In this document: in pieces, positions 1 through 11,600 of the stretch | How the letters are laid out: every line of letters starts with the position of its first letter | Position numbering within the stretch: the stretch's first letter is position 1 | DNA from: Mesostigma viride | Taxonomy: Eukaryota; Streptophyta; Mesostigmatophyceae; Mesostigmatales; Mesostigmataceae | Assembly (NCBI GenBank): GCA_009746045.1 | Contig: RPFO01001044.1 | Location: forward strand, 7,501 to 47,500 | Reading direction: 5' to 3' | Length of the DNA: 40,000 nt | The notes under the pieces: generated by a model | Databases searched by the model: none | The model's input: only the letters and a program-made list of their open reading frames with translations | Told to the model about the DNA's origin: nothing | Made by a program: the position numbers and the translations under genes

Positions 1-80
1 CGTGGCTCGCCCTGCATCCTCGCAAAGCCCTCTCGGCGTTCCTTAAGCAGGCCTTCATTTCCCAATAGAACGTCGCGCAC

Positions 81-1331
81 ATGCCTTCGCTTTATATTTG
101 CACTTTAAACCGCCCCATTATCAGTAGTTCTGGGCTTCAACGGGTCAGTTTGCTGGAACGAGGGCATGTGCCCCGGTGTAGGTCATTGCCATGCTCCAGG
201 CTGGTACCTCTACGTCGGTTGACGGTAACCTGCAAAGGCTTTGGCGACGACAAAAAAACAAAGAAGCCGACCAAAGCCAACCCCCCTCAGCGCTTCGTCG
301 AGTTTGACGAGGGGAGGCCTCAACCCTCTGAAAGCGGCTCGAGCGATTTTGACGCCCGCCTTGCCGCATTTAAGACCCTCGCGACCGATGACCAGAAACA
401 ACGCAGTGCCAAGGCCTTGGAACAGCTGACGGCACCAATCGATTACGATGCCCCTGCCAAGCCATCCGAAGGCTCCTCCGAGTCCGGTGGCTGGACGCGC
501 GTCGTCGTGCCTGGTTTCGCTGTCCTCCTCGTCGGCCTCTTCGTCTTCACGTCGGCTCCCGATCTGCTCCTCTCGGGCGGCGGCCGCGGGAGCAAGGACG
601 CGGACGTGCCCACCCTAAGCAGCGAGGAGAAGGCGACCCTGGAGTCCCGCCTGGCGGAGTTCGAGGCAACCCTGAAGATGGACCCGAAGAACGCCGAGGC
701 GGTCGAGGGCGCGGCGGTGATCTACGCAGAACTTGGCAACTACGCGCGCGCCGCGTCCTACCTGGAGGTTCTCCTCAAGGACGACCCGAAAAACTCCGAG
801 GCCTTCCGCCTCCTTGGTGAAGTCGAGATGCTGCGAGGCCGGTTTGGCCAGGCGGTGACGGCATACAGAAGCGCGCTGGCAGCGTCGCCCTCCCAGGGGG
901 ACATTGTCCTCCTCAAGGGTCTCACCGACGCGCTCCAAGCGGCCAATAAACCCGGCGAGGCGGTCGATGCGCTGATCAAGTCGCGCGAGGCCGTCAGCGC
1001 TGGCGCCGTCGGTTCCGTCGCGGGCGCTGCCGGCTCATCGGCAGACCCCGTCCAGATCGACCTCCTCCTAGGCAAGGCCTACTTCGCGTGGGGCAAGCCG
1101 GGGGACGCGTCGGCGGTCTATGACCGTATGCAGAAGGACTATCCGGAGGATTTCCGTGGTTTCCTCGCCAAGGGTGTCTTGTTCCAACAGCAGGGGCGTA
1201 CAGGGGAGGCAGAGCGCATGTTCACGCAGGCGCGCATACGGGCGGCGAGTGACGGGGACAAGGAGTTGGTGGACCGAGTGGCGGGGCGGGGGGCCAGCGG
1301 TGCAGGTGACAGCAGCGGTGCCGCCAAGTGA
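81..1331 (+). CDS. plastid-targeted, membrane-anchored TPR protein (SLOW GREEN 1-like)
   Basis: A 416-residue single-exon protein. Residues 1-50 are rich in Ser, Arg and Leu and poor in acidic residues, as in a chloroplast transit peptide. A Pro/Ser/Lys-rich linker follows, then one hydrophobic segment at about 141-157 (VVVPGFAVLLVGLFVF), then about five TPR-type helical hairpins at roughly 203-236, 237-270, 275-302, 325-353 and 357-388. The order transit peptide, one membrane span, C-terminal TPRs matches the plant SLOW GREEN 1 family, which acts in thylakoid/chloroplast development; the stretch YPEDFRGFLAKG near 354-365 is the most family-like part. A scaffold or assembly role at a plastid membrane is inferred, not shown. 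High GC third positions across the whole frame and the early ATG support this start. No intron is needed. Another plastid TPR protein remains possible. Confidence 0.85.
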   Translation: MPSLYICTLNRPIISSSGLQRVSLLERGHVPRCRSLPCSRLVPLRRLTVTCKGFGDDKKTKKPTKANPPQRFVEFDEGRPQPSESGSSDFDARLAAFKTLATDDQKQRSAKALEQLTAPIDYDAPAKPSEGSSESGGWTRVVVPGFAVLLVGLFVFTSAPDLLLSGGGRGSKDADVPTLSSEEKATLESRLAEFEATLKMDPKNAEAVEGAAVIYAELGNYARAASYLEVLLKDDPKNSEAFRLLGEVEMLRGRFGQAVTAYRSALAASPSQGDIVLLKGLTDALQAANKPGEAVDALIKSREAVSAGAVGSVAGAAGSSADPVQIDLLLGKAYFAWGKPGDASAVYDRMQKDYPEDFRGFLAKGVLFQQQGRTGEAERMFTQARIRAASDGDKELVDRVAGRGASGAGDSSGAAK

Positions 1332-2020
1332 GGACGGGCAGGAACGTGGACTCTGCAGCTGGTGGGCACACCCCTCACCTCGTGACATTCTGAGGGATGC
1401 TGATACCACCCGCTGGTGTGAACCAATGGTGGAGTGCGGCAACAACTGGTTGAGGGAGGCGTGGTTGCCTGCACACGGGTTTTCTCAATTCATGCAGGGG
1501 GCAGGGTATGCGGGGGACAGCATAAAGGGTTGCCTATGGCCTCAAGGCAAGCGTATTAGCGGATATGCCCTTGCCGTGGTGGGAGCCGTTGTCAGTCAAC
1601 TCTTGTTGAACGTGAAAATTATTTTTTGAGTCCTGTGACTGGGCATGTGCGAGTGGCCACACGATGGTTCACCCGCAGGGTGGAGTTGGAGCTGATTCGC
1701 CCCTCCTAGGAAGTTGGATCCTGTTTAGAGTCCTCCCACCTGGACAGACCTCCTGTTCGTAGTCCTCCCATAGGGCTGCGTCGCAAGCGGAATCGCCTTG
1801 CGGAGTTTTGGTGCCAGCAAGGGAGGTAGGGGGGGCTGTAATGAGGGACAGGAGGTGCCGGCTGGAATGTAAGGTTTGGCCGCTCGAGGCTTCCTTTCCC
1901 GCTAAGAGCTCATGGGGACCCGTTACTCCGTGACATGGTCCCGCGCATGGCAAGCAAGTACTTACTTGCTTCATCATGGGGACTTGGTGTGATCCCCTCG
2001 TGTTCCGGGTGAGTAAAAGG
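1332..2020. other. intergenic, probable 3' UTR of the TPR gene
   Basis: I see no convincing gene here. The first 300 bases stay GC-rich and open in several frames, which looks like a continuation of base composition rather than a conserved protein. An AT-rich patch at 1612-1628 and a TGTAA pentamer at about 1837 could serve 3'-end formation, as TGTAA does in many green algae, but this is a guess. Confidence 0.4.
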
Positions 2021-2368
2021 GAACGTGTATCACCAGTATCAAGGAGACAACGCCAGTATCAAGGAACGTGTATCACCAGTATCAAGGAGACAACGCCAGT
2101 ATCAAGGAACGTGTATCACCAGTATCAAGGAGACAACGCCAGTATCAAGGAACGTGTAGGAGACAACGCCAGTATCAAGGAACGTTTATCACCAGTATCA
2201 AGGAGACAACGCCAGTATCAAGGAACGTGTATCACCAGTATCAAGGAGACAACGCCAGTATCAAGGAACGTGTATCACCAGTATCAAGGAGACAACGCCA
2301 GTATCAAGGAACGTGTATCACCAGTATCGAGGAGACAACGCCAGTATCAAGGAACGTGTATCACCAGG
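2021..2368. repeat. 43-bp minisatellite, about 8 copies
   Basis: A direct tandem repeat whose unit contains ACGTGTATCACCAGTATC followed by AAGGAGACAACGCCAGTATC. Each unit carries the submotif CCAGTATCAAGGA twice, so the 43-bp unit is itself an unequal dimer. One unit near 2150-2175 is missing about half its length, and one reads ACGTTTATC. Because 43 is not a multiple of three, the array is open in more than one frame and yields spurious ORFs across 1976-2622. I do not annotate those as genes. Confidence 0.95.
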
Positions 2369-2639
2369 ATTGTAACAAGCGTAGTGAGGGGGTACCAGCC
2401 CGGAGTGGTTGGCTGTTATGCCTGTTGTCATGGCACCATATTGGAACCCCGCAATGGAACTTTCCGTATTCCTCAGTAGGTGATATAGGCAAACTGTGGG
2501 GGGCTCATGGTCGGCAATGTCTGGATCTAGCACGTGGAAGCCCACCCCAAGTCCAGACGTTTTTTCTTCCTGCATTATTTATTATCAATAAAGTGCACCA
2601 AGGTGCCTCTCCATTTAATTAATTAATCAATTCAACTCG

Positions 2640-2925
2640 TGCTCCCATTGGGGAGTAATTAATTTATTAATCAATTTAAGCACGTGACTGCGTCACGTGG
2701 GTGCCAATACAGAGTAAAGGAACCTTCAACCCTATATACACAGCGAGAAGGAGGGAGGGCGCCCTAGCTTCTCTCACTGCCGCAGGTGGGCAGGCCACAG
2801 AGCGCTCTCTCCACGGCATGGTGCCGGGGCGCAACACTGTGGGTGCAATACAACCAGTGCAATACCATAGGTAGGCTGACGCATAGCTTATGCTACAAAT
2901 GTGAGGTGGGCTCAAGACGTCGGCT
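2640..2925. repeat. diverged direct repeat, left copy
   Basis: This stretch and 4700-4935 share, in the same order and orientation, CATTGGGGAGTAA, an AGGAGGGMG stretch, CTAGCTTCTCTC, GGCAGGCC.GCCACAGAG.., a CATGGTGC box and an AATGTGAG box. They diverge strongly in between. The two copies bracket the LINE ORF1 segment. They could be old terminal repeats, remnants of two elements of one family, or a duplicated host promoter-like sequence. The left copy also has the dyad CACGTGACTGCGTCACGTG at 2681-2699. Confidence 0.55.
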
Positions 2926-3069
2926 AATTAAGGCGCAAGCTGATGGCCACAATGTGCCAGAGCTAATTGAAGGTACTATAACGCTGTGCGCTAATATCGT
3001 TTCAAGTGCTGTAATGCCTAAGCTATCCCATAATCGATTGCCCCCATCTAGACAACTAGCTGGAGTGCT

Positions 3070-3933
3070 CTATCCCGGGGAAGCCCGGGGGGGCTTCCAC
3101 AGTTTCTTGTTGATATAGAGGTCCCCGCCCCGCCAGTACACTTGGGGCTTCTCGGGGTTGGTCTTGTGGCGGATGTAGTCGGGCCACTGATCGCGGCGTT
3201 GCTGCTGCTGGGCTGGCGTCAGGTCGTCGTCAAGCGACCAGGAGGTGTCCACCAGCTTCTTGCGGCGAGAGAGGAACCGAACTCGGGCTGTGATGTCCCT
3301 GAAGGTGAGGACCACTGGAGGGGGCCCAGCCTTGGCCCGTGGATGGGGCATGCGGTAGACGCCCTGCAGTGTTGCACCTGGCAGCTGCATGCACGCCAAG
3401 AGCTGTTTCTTCAGCTCGTCGAGAAGAGAGTCTGGGGTCTCCTCCGGCGGCATGTCGAAGCGCCTGAGGATGACCCGGCAGCGGCGACGGTCGCGGTCAG
3501 CGGCCTCGCGGCGCGTGTCTTCCAGCTCCTGGAGCTTGGTGGTGATGGCGGTCGTGGTAGAGGATGCCTGGCTCTTGAGCAGGTCCGCCCAGGAGGCGCG
3601 AGTCGAGGGGTCATCGCTAGCCCTACCAGCAGGTTGGGCGGCGATGGTGGCCGTTCGCTCGGCGATCTCGGGGACCTGCGTGGCCAGGGCGTCTACCTTG
3701 GCAGCAACTGCCTCAAGTTTCACGGTGCCTTGGCCGACTCGGCCTTCCACCTGGTTAAGGCGGGTGGTCACAGTGGCTGTGGCCTCGGAAACTTTGGTGG
3801 CAATGTGCTCTTGCGTAGCAGTAAACTGAGGCTGGAGCTTAAGGGCGACTCTGGCTTCAATGTTGTTGACCTTGGCCGAGAGAGTGTTGAGTGGGCCGTC
3901 AGGCGCGTTCAGGGCGGCGAGCTGCTCAGCCAT
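3070..3933 (-). pseudogene. LINE ORF1 protein, C-terminal part (coiled coil + RRM-like)
   Basis: This open frame of 287 codons has a long heptad-rich N-terminal half of Ala, Val, Thr and Glu (residues 1-140). A basic segment RDRRRCRVILRRF follows at about 145-160, then a fold with VYRMPHPRAK and VVLTFRDITARVRFLSRRKK (about 190-230) and a C-terminal stretch ending VYWRGGDLYINKKLWKPP. Coiled coil, then RRM-like domain, then a basic C-terminal domain is the layout of L1-type ORF1 nucleic-acid chaperones, which coat LINE RNA. It is separated by a frameshift from its N-terminal part at 3926-4528. No ORF2 follows at lower coordinates, so the element is incomplete. Identity as ORF1 rests on layout and motif resemblance. 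Confidence 0.7.
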
Positions 3934-4528
3934 CGGCGCCAGCTGCTGCCCGCCACTGCAGCTCGGATGGAGTCCGTGCTGGGGGAGGTGCTGCTCTGCG
4001 GGGATGCTGCAGCTGCTGTGGCTGCCCGTCTGCGCTCATGCAGGAGGCTCCTGAGGCCAGCGTAGCCAATCTGGGTGATGTCCTGGGCGTCGCGCAGCGC
4101 AGGTAGCTGCACATGATGACTGCCTTCAAGTACGCCTCCGGTTCTTGAAGCAGCCATTCCCAGGCGGGCTTGGTGACCTTGTCGCCAGGGGTAGGCAGGA
4201 AAAGTTCGTCATGGCGGGCCAGGAACTTTATAACATCGTCACATTGTTCCTTCGTGAGCGTAAAGATTTCCAAGATGCAAAAATCCCGCTGGCCGGCGCC
4301 GAAGCGGCGGACGTCCCATTTGGTATGGGAAGTTCGGGTTTTCTTGGGAATGGGCGACGAATTTGGCGTAGAGCACTGTGTCGAGGGAGGCAGACCGGCG
4401 GGGAGAGCTTCGATCAGCGCGAAAAGGTTGGCGTCCGCAGGAGTTGATGTCGCACGTGCTGCTGTCGACGGGAATGCCGACGACAGCTCAAAATGTTTGT
4501 CAAGGCTGCGTTTTGGTGGCATTTGCAA
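3926..4528 (-). pseudogene. LINE ORF1 protein, N-terminal part
   Basis: This frame of 200 codons starts with MPPKRSLDKHFELS (second Met) and holds a Pro/Ser/Thr-rich region. A folded-looking part follows at about 70-145 with KWDVRRFGAGQRDFCILEIF and a Trp/Glu/Leu-rich end. Its last 40 or so codons are Gln/Pro/Arg-rich and out of register with the coiled-coil frame that begins inside it. The downstream frame is open from 4035, so the frameshift lies between about 3926 and 4035, in a CAG/CTG-rich stretch prone to slippage. Together the two parts would give an ORF1 of roughly 480-490 residues. I do not recognise a conserved domain in this half. Confidence 0.5.
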
Positions 4529-4562
4529 AATACTGCGTTACAGCCGTAACCGATTATACTAG

Positions 4563-4589
4563 CAGATGCGTCTTGAAAAGACGCATCTG
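4563..4589. repeat. perfect 12-bp stem hairpin
   Basis: CAGATGCGTCTT is followed by GAA and then by its exact reverse complement. It sits about 35 bp upstream of the LINE ORF1 start (minus strand), where it would fall in the 5' UTR of that transcript. Confidence 0.9.
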
Positions 4590-4699
4590 ATGCAAGTAGC
4601 CTGACTGAATTTGGGGCCGGCTCAGACGCAGAAGTTCTGAGCTCCGCCGTCAGCCATGTCCGCTCGTGGCTCGTGGCTCGTGGCTGCTGTCATATCGAT

Positions 4700-4935
4700 G
4701 CTCGTGTCATTGGGGAGTAACGGAGTATTAACCCCGATGGATGGATTAATGCATGTGCAACAGGAAGGAAGGAGGGCACCCAAGCGCTAGCTTCTCTCTT
4801 TGCTTTAAGTATGCAGGGGCAGGCCGGCCACAGAGGACTCTAGTCTGAATCACATGGTGCAGGCCATGCATGCATGCATGTGCAGCTGTGTACTGCAATA
4901 ATTAAGACAAGTTGCATGAATGTGAGCACCTCAGT
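4700..4935. repeat. diverged direct repeat, right copy
   Basis: This is the partner of 2640-2925 and lies beyond the start of the LINE ORF1. It has an added CATG iteration (GCATGCATGCATG near 4866-4880). See the left copy for the shared boxes. Confidence 0.5.
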
Positions 4936-5248
4936 CACTGGGCTATAGGAGCATACAATATATTTTCAATATATTAGAATACTCTACAAGATATCGAACT
5001 TTTCATGATTAGCTGGCTGTCACACAATCTCAGTAAACGTACATTCCCATTACTGCCTCTTGACACCTGCATTTTGATCGATCCAGCTGGCCAGCACGTG
5101 AGCATAAATCCTCAATGAAATGTATTTCTCCTTCATTGGCGGGATAACCCCATTGAGTTTTTACATATCGCCCAGGCTTGGCATAAGCATAGCGCTGATA
5201 GCTTCGGGGCAAACCGGGCACCGTGAAAAATCTGGTACAAAGTCCCAG

Positions 5249-5455
5249 TCACAACACCACGAGCTCATCAATGGGGATGACATGCATTGATCGTCCACTC
5301 AACATGTCTACTAGATTGTCTACAGCCTGGTTGCCTCTTTCATGCAGCTCCCTGAATCCTCCTACTGATGATTGAGAACCAACCAGGAACAAGTACTCCT
5401 TTAAAGGACTGCTCCATGCCAGGCTCTGACCAGCGCTTAGTGTCCACTGACTTGA
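5249..5455 (-). other. open frame without start codon, unknown (possible exon or remnant)
   Basis: On the minus strand a frame of about 68 codons is open and ends with HVIPIDELVVL and a stop at 5251-5249. It reads like real protein (VDNLVDMLSG, FRELHERGNQ). It has no usable Met at its start and is preceded by a stop near 5456. It lies about 110 bp downstream of the cyclo-ligase stop codon, so it falls in that gene's 3' UTR or in an unrelated remnant. I do not recognise the family. Nothing else coding is seen between 4936 and 5562. Confidence 0.25.
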
Positions 5456-5562
5456 TGACAGTCAAGAGTTACACAAAGCTTTCTCTCACGCTGGATACAT
5501 AGTTTGGCCACTTTGACGAAAACCATGCCCACTAGACCCTACACAGCACCCATGATGGAGCG

Positions 5563-5669
5563 TCAAGAGCACAGGATGATGCCATCTGGCGTCACGACGG
5601 CGTCCACCAATCGATCGTGAGGCTCCACCGGAACCGACTCTACCATTTGCTCCCGATACGCAAAAGAGA
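5563..5669 (-). CDS. MTHFS: MTHFS exon 7 (last)
   Basis: The acceptor is CTGGCCAG|TC. It codes [19 protein letters not shown], then the C-terminal VDAVVTPDG box, ending ILCS and TGA at 5565-5563. The VPVEPHD and VDAVVTP boxes are diagnostic of the family's C-terminus. The preceding intron is about 2.0 kb and holds the 22-bp satellite. Confidence 0.9.
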
Positions 5670-8600
5670 CTGGCCAGGGGGATATGTTTTTTTTTTCGCA
5701 TCAGGCACGCAGCAACAGGCAAAAACAGCAGGTAGAGAATCAGAACACGAAGTGGGACTACCAGTCCGTGACATTACCAGCGTACTCCGGATTCTTCCAT
5801 ATTTCTGGCATGCGCTTTTTGTCTCATGGGTACGCTGGTCACTGTACTACAGTATTAAGGCCTGCGCTGGTTGTCTCATGGGTACGCTGGTCACTATACT
5901 ACCGTACGAAGACCTGCGCTGGTTGTCTCATGGGTACGCTGGTCACTGTACTACAGTATTAAGGCCTGCGCCGGTTGCCTCATGGGTACCCCCGTACCAT
6001 TAGCAAGAAAAGCAACTGCGTTCTGAATCCTCCATGCATGTCCTGCTCACCTGCTGATTATGGCCTCCACTTGTCGCCGGGCCACCTCAGACTTTAAAGT
6101 ATACGCTGGCTGTCTCATGGACCGTATATGATATAACACAGCTGCGACGGTTGGCATAACTAAGTGCGACGGTTGGCATAACTAACTGCGACGGTTGGCA
6201 TAACTAAGTGCGACGGTTGGCATAACTAACTGCGACGGTTGGCATAACTAAGTGCGACGGTTGGCATAACTAACTGCGACGGCTGGCATAACTTACTGCG
6301 ACGGTTGGCATAACTAAGTGCGACGGTTGGCATAACTAACTGCGACGGCTGGCATAACTTACTGCGACGGTTGGCATAACTAAGTGCGACGGTTGGCATA
6401 ACTAACTGCGACGGTTGGCATAACTAACTGCGACGGCTGGCATAACTAACTGCGACGGTTGGCATAACTAAGTGCGACGGTTGGCACAACTAAGTGCGAC
6501 GGTTGGCATAACTAACTGCGACGGTTGGCATAACTAACTGCGACGGTTGGCATAACTAACTGTGACGGTTGGCATAACTAACTGCGACGGTTGGCATAAC
6601 TAAGTGCGACGGTTGGCATAACTAACTGCGACGGTTGGCATAGCTTACTGCGACGGTTGGCATAACTAAGTGCGACGGTTGGCACAACTAACTGCGACGG
6701 TTGGCATAACTAACTGCGACGGTTGGCATAACTAAGTGCGACGGTTGGCATAACTAAGTGCGACGGTTGGCATAACTAACTGCGATGGTTGGCATAACTA
6801 ACTGCGACGGCTGGCATAACTAACTGCGACGGTTGGCATAACTAACTGCGACGGTTGGCATAACTAACTGCGACGGTTGGCATAACTAACTGTGATGGTT
6901 GGCATAGCTTACTGCGATGGTTGGCATAGCTAACTGCGATGGTTGGCATAGCTAAGTGCAACGGTTGGCACAACTTAATACCGCATGCACGGCCTGGTGA
7001 CGCCAAGGTCAAGGTATCAATGAGACAACCGGCGCAGGCCTATAATGCTGCTATTCCTTAGGACTAATCCACCGAAACCAGTTCCAAGTTAGGTAGACAG
7101 GCTGATACCTAAAACCAGTAAGTATTGTCAACATCATCATTAAGATTTGTCATTCGTACTTAAGATTTGTCATTGAAATTCGTCATTCACAGTCGTCGAT
7201 AAAATTCGTTGTCTCTAGCAGTACTGGAACGTTGTAGGGTTGTGCCTCTGCATGGTATATGCCGGATGGGAGATGAAGGATGGTGTTGGCGCGTAAGGGA
7301 GCTACTTTTATTTTGCCTCGATACTTTCGCACGGGCCATTAGCCCTTCTGGTCTTCAGCGTTGATCAAGGCAGGGGGACGTTTACGAGGAGCGGCACATA
7401 TGAGCCCATCAATCGCTAGCGGACTTCCTAGGCAACCAGAAGGGGCAAGTTCCCCCATCTAACAACACCTTGGTCTGCACAACTCATACCATGTCATAGT
7501 ATCCTGCTCAAACCATGACACCCATATGACACTATAAGGAAAGCAAACTTACAAACGAAAGGCAACACACAAATGCGAGGGGGAGGGAAGCGGCCCGAAT
7601 GTTGGCACCTGAATTGTTTCATGGGTTGTCAGAACGATCTTAGGAAAAGGAAACAAGAGAAAAAGCATCCAACACTGCCACTTACCAAGCTTCGGCGGTT
7701 GCCAGCCCTTGCTCTGGTACCAGGAGAGCAGTCGGGAGAGGTACGCATCGTAATACCTGGCGCACGTCAAGCAGCCAGTGAAATAATAAGGGACAAGATT
7801 GGGCGGGTGAGATGCTGATGAGCGCATTGTGATACCTGGCACACGTCAAGCAGCCAAGACTATCAGATCGATGCCACCATGAAAAAAGATGCCAAGATAG
7901 AAACCAATATGCAAAGATACTAGAACGGGCAGACAGGCATATGTATTATTGGGGATGTAACTGTCTGGTGTTGTAATACCTTGCCCACTTCAGGCAGCCA
8001 AGATTACCAGATGGATGCCACCATGAAAGCAAATATAAAAGGTTGTGAGGGAGGCCACTCTAACGAGATGTACGCACTGTAGCAGCTGGCACAAGCCAAA
8101 AAAGCATGGAAAGCCAAGAAAAAGACGAGACCATGGAAATGATGCGATCCACGGCACAGTGCCTGGGAGGCTAGAAAGTGGACATTGAAATTGGGATGCC
8201 AGTGGGCTATTTGTACTACTACGTGAACATGGGGGTATTTAGACATCAAAATAAAGCTTCATAAAGGCTACTATATAAAGGATACTATAAAGGATACTAT
8301 ATCCCAGCCATGGCCTGTGACTAGTCCCCGGGGAGAAAAGTTAGGGGGCTGCAGTGTAGGGACAAAGAACAGGCATAAGCCTACGGAACAAGAGATAAGA
8401 AACCAGGCGACATGATACTTGCTTGGCGTGATCCGCAAATGCCTCTCACATCAACAAATCCAAGAGGCAGTGTCACGGCTAAGATGCGACTGAGACGATC
8501 ACCAGACGGCGCGACAGCACAATGACACGACTACTGAGCAAGGGATAGCGAAACTGCACCGTGACGATTAGCTAACGAACGTACGCGGCAGTGCCATGAA

Positions 8601-11600
8601 TAAGCAATAAAAAAGGATGAGATAGTGGGAAGTGATGACATATTGGGCAGGGATGACATAGTGGGCAGGGATGACGTAGTGGGCAGGGATGACATAGTGG
8701 GCAGGGGTGGCATAGTGGGCAGTCCTAGCGGGCACTCACCCCCCGCCTCTGCCCAAGCGCCCACCCCGAGCGTCAAAGGCCAGACCTGCACTACCCACGA
8801 GCAATTAAGCAGCGATACCACCCAAGAAGCTTAGTCATCAGTTGTTAGTTAGCCAGCTGCAGGCCGGACCCCAGCTTGCGCCACAAGTCAGTCAACTCCC
8901 TGGCCGGCTGTAGACCATGTAGGGTGCACAATAATCTCCATGGATGTACCAATCCTAACATAAATGTCCGTGGAGAGACAATTATACTCAATGAATAAAT
9001 CAATATCATGACTCGCTGACTAGATTTAAACCACGGCGAAGCTTGTATGGACTGTCTTCACGGACAAAGAAAATGAAGGAAAGGATGACTAACGGCCCTA
9101 GTTCGTCCCAAGTTGTGACACTCCAGAGCATTCCCATCAATGCCACATGACCTGCAAACAGAGACACGTGGATGAATCAGCTAATCAATGGATAGACAAA
9201 TAGGTTGATCGCTTTAATAGATTAGGCTCGTTCTCTGGCGAGGAGATAGGGCATGTCGATTGTTTCCGGTCTCCGCCTTTTCAGTGGCCACCACATTGTA
9301 AGCACATCAGAACTCCGCATCAGGACACCAGGTCTAAACTCACGTCTCACAAATAGCGCGGCTGCCAAGAGAGAAGTAGCAGATCATTCACGCGCCCACA
9401 CGGGCAGGCTTATGGTATAAATGCCATTAAACCAATCAGGTTGGAGGGTCATTCGCAAAAAAGAAAATCATCTGGGAGGGTCCTTCGCAGCATACTCATC
9501 GCAATCTCTATACCAGCGCTATGGTTTATGATATTACTTATACAATCCGTTGACCCTGACGATTAGCCTGCCACACACAGCACACCATGTCAGTCGCCTG
9601 CCAAGCTGTCATTGTCGTTGACGCTGCACATTCGCAGTCCACACAACACACATCCAGCGGCTGAAGTCATGCCCAGCACACTACTATAAGCCCCTGTTTA
9701 TAGGCCACAAATCCACCCCCTTCAACTAGCATCCTTGGACCATTTTTCCTATTCAAATTGCTTAATTAGGAAAATCATATTCAGGGGGGGGGGAACTTCT
9801 GCCATAATCTGGCCATAATCAGATGTCATGTCATAATCATGGCCACGAATGTCCCCCTACGGATGGAAGCCGTGCGAGCACCTTGACCCTACGGATTGAA
9901 GCAAGGCCATGAAGGCCTCTTACGTCTAGAAAGGCATGACATCCCCTTAGAGCCGTGAGAGCCCTTGCCACCTGCGCTCACCCGGCACGATCACAAGCTG
10001 GATCGGGAGGCTATCCTCCGTCACTGCCGCAGGTGTGGAAAGGAAAACAGGGGGGGGGGGGGGGGGACAAGGAGATAGATTATAGTTAACAAACAGAACT
10101 CGGGGCTTTAGTTAGAAGATACAACCTTTGGTAAATCGCGATTGACAAGCATGCTTATCATATTGCACATTCCAGTAGCTCGATAAACATGCATGAAAGG
10201 TTACATATGCACAGTCAAATGGGTCAGCGATCTCCAAAGCATACGCATGTGCCCCCCCCGCCAAAACAAAGACAGACACATATCAGATGATGTGTACATG
10301 CACGTGAAAGCAAGTCCGCACGTATGCTTCTGCCAGGGGCATGTGAACACAAGCTGCCTATAGCCGTATAGTGACCATAACAAAGCCCCCGGCAGCCCCC
10401 AACATTACTGATGCATTGCTATTACTGATGCATTGCTATTACTGATGCATTGCTATTACTGATATATTGCTAATACTCATGCATTGCTAATACTCATGCA
10501 TTGCTATTACTGATGCATTACTATTACTGATCCATTGCTAATACTGATGCATTCTATTTCTGATGCATAACTGTTACTGATGCATTGCTATTATTGATGC
10601 ATGAAGGAGTCCCAAAGAAAGACCTACGCCTTTCCCTGGGTTGACCATCCGCTGTCACCTCCAGCGGCTCGTGCAGGCCCCAGGCGCTGCCACTGCCAGC
10701 CCCACTGCTGGCGACACCCCTCGTAGAGTCATCACCGCCGTTGCCGCTGCCAGCATCACTGATGGTGCCGTTGCTGCTGCCCCTCTGGGCACCATCTGTT
10801 GTGGCCGCCTCAGCACCTCTGGCATGTGCGTTCACTTCAGGTGACGGCACATCTGTGGCCGTGCAACTGGTAGTTGCCATCACTGTCGCTGTCGCTGTCA
10901 CTGTCGCTATCGCTGTGGTTGTGGTTGTCGCTGTTGTCATCCCTGTCTCTACTTCTGGCGTCCGCAGGTCGTCCAAACTGTGAATGCGGAGCATCTCCAT
11001 GTGCATGGCCGCGTCGAGGGTGACCCGCGGGACAAACACGGCGCCGCCGTCGCACGAGTGTTCTGAGGGGAGGAGGGAAGGTGGGCCATCATGGATGAGT
11101 AAGTACTTAAGGTACGCCATCACGGAGATGTGAATATCCATGAGACAACCAGCGCAGGCATGGCATTACTATACTATAGTGACCATGACATCAATGAGAC
11201 AACCAGCGCAGGCCAGAAATCGGGAGAATCCGGACCATGGTAGCTCTACATAATGGATACTGTTGTATAGTGGGGGGGGGGCGGGGGGGAGGCTATGTGG
11301 GTTCTATGCTTCCAACCAATCAAACAACCCCCCTGTGCGCTGCATATACTATGCATCGACAATCATTTCATGATGATAATATTTATGAAACGGTGTTCAC
11401 CTTCACCCTCTGCACCCCGTGCGACTCTCTCCTCTTCGCCCCTTGCGCCGTGTCATCACTCACCCCCGTGTGCCATGTCATCCCCTTATAATGCCATCCA
11501 ATGACTCTCCCAACAGAGGATCGTGAATGAACAAACGAACGGACGGAAGGAAGGAAGGAAGGAAGGAAGGAAGGAAGGAAGGAAGGAAGGAAGGAAGGAA

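Noticed and set aside
1976-2622. Two overlapping repeat proteins (YHQYQGDNASIKE type)
   Set aside because: The 43-bp unit is not a multiple of three and keeps several frames open. No start context or homologue was recognised.
3142-4065. Plus-strand 307-codon frame opposite the LINE ORF1
   Set aside because: Antisense shadow of a GC-rich coding strand, with no motif.
6143-6977. CRISPR-like array
   Set aside because: The 22-bp units abut with no unique spacers. It is a satellite in a eukaryotic intron.
7563-7625. An extra MTHFS exon (LPLAFVCC-type) between exons 6 and 7
   Set aside because: It has splice-like borders, but exon 6 joins exon 7 in frame directly and gives the conserved [10 protein letters not shown]. 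The extra piece would disrupt it.
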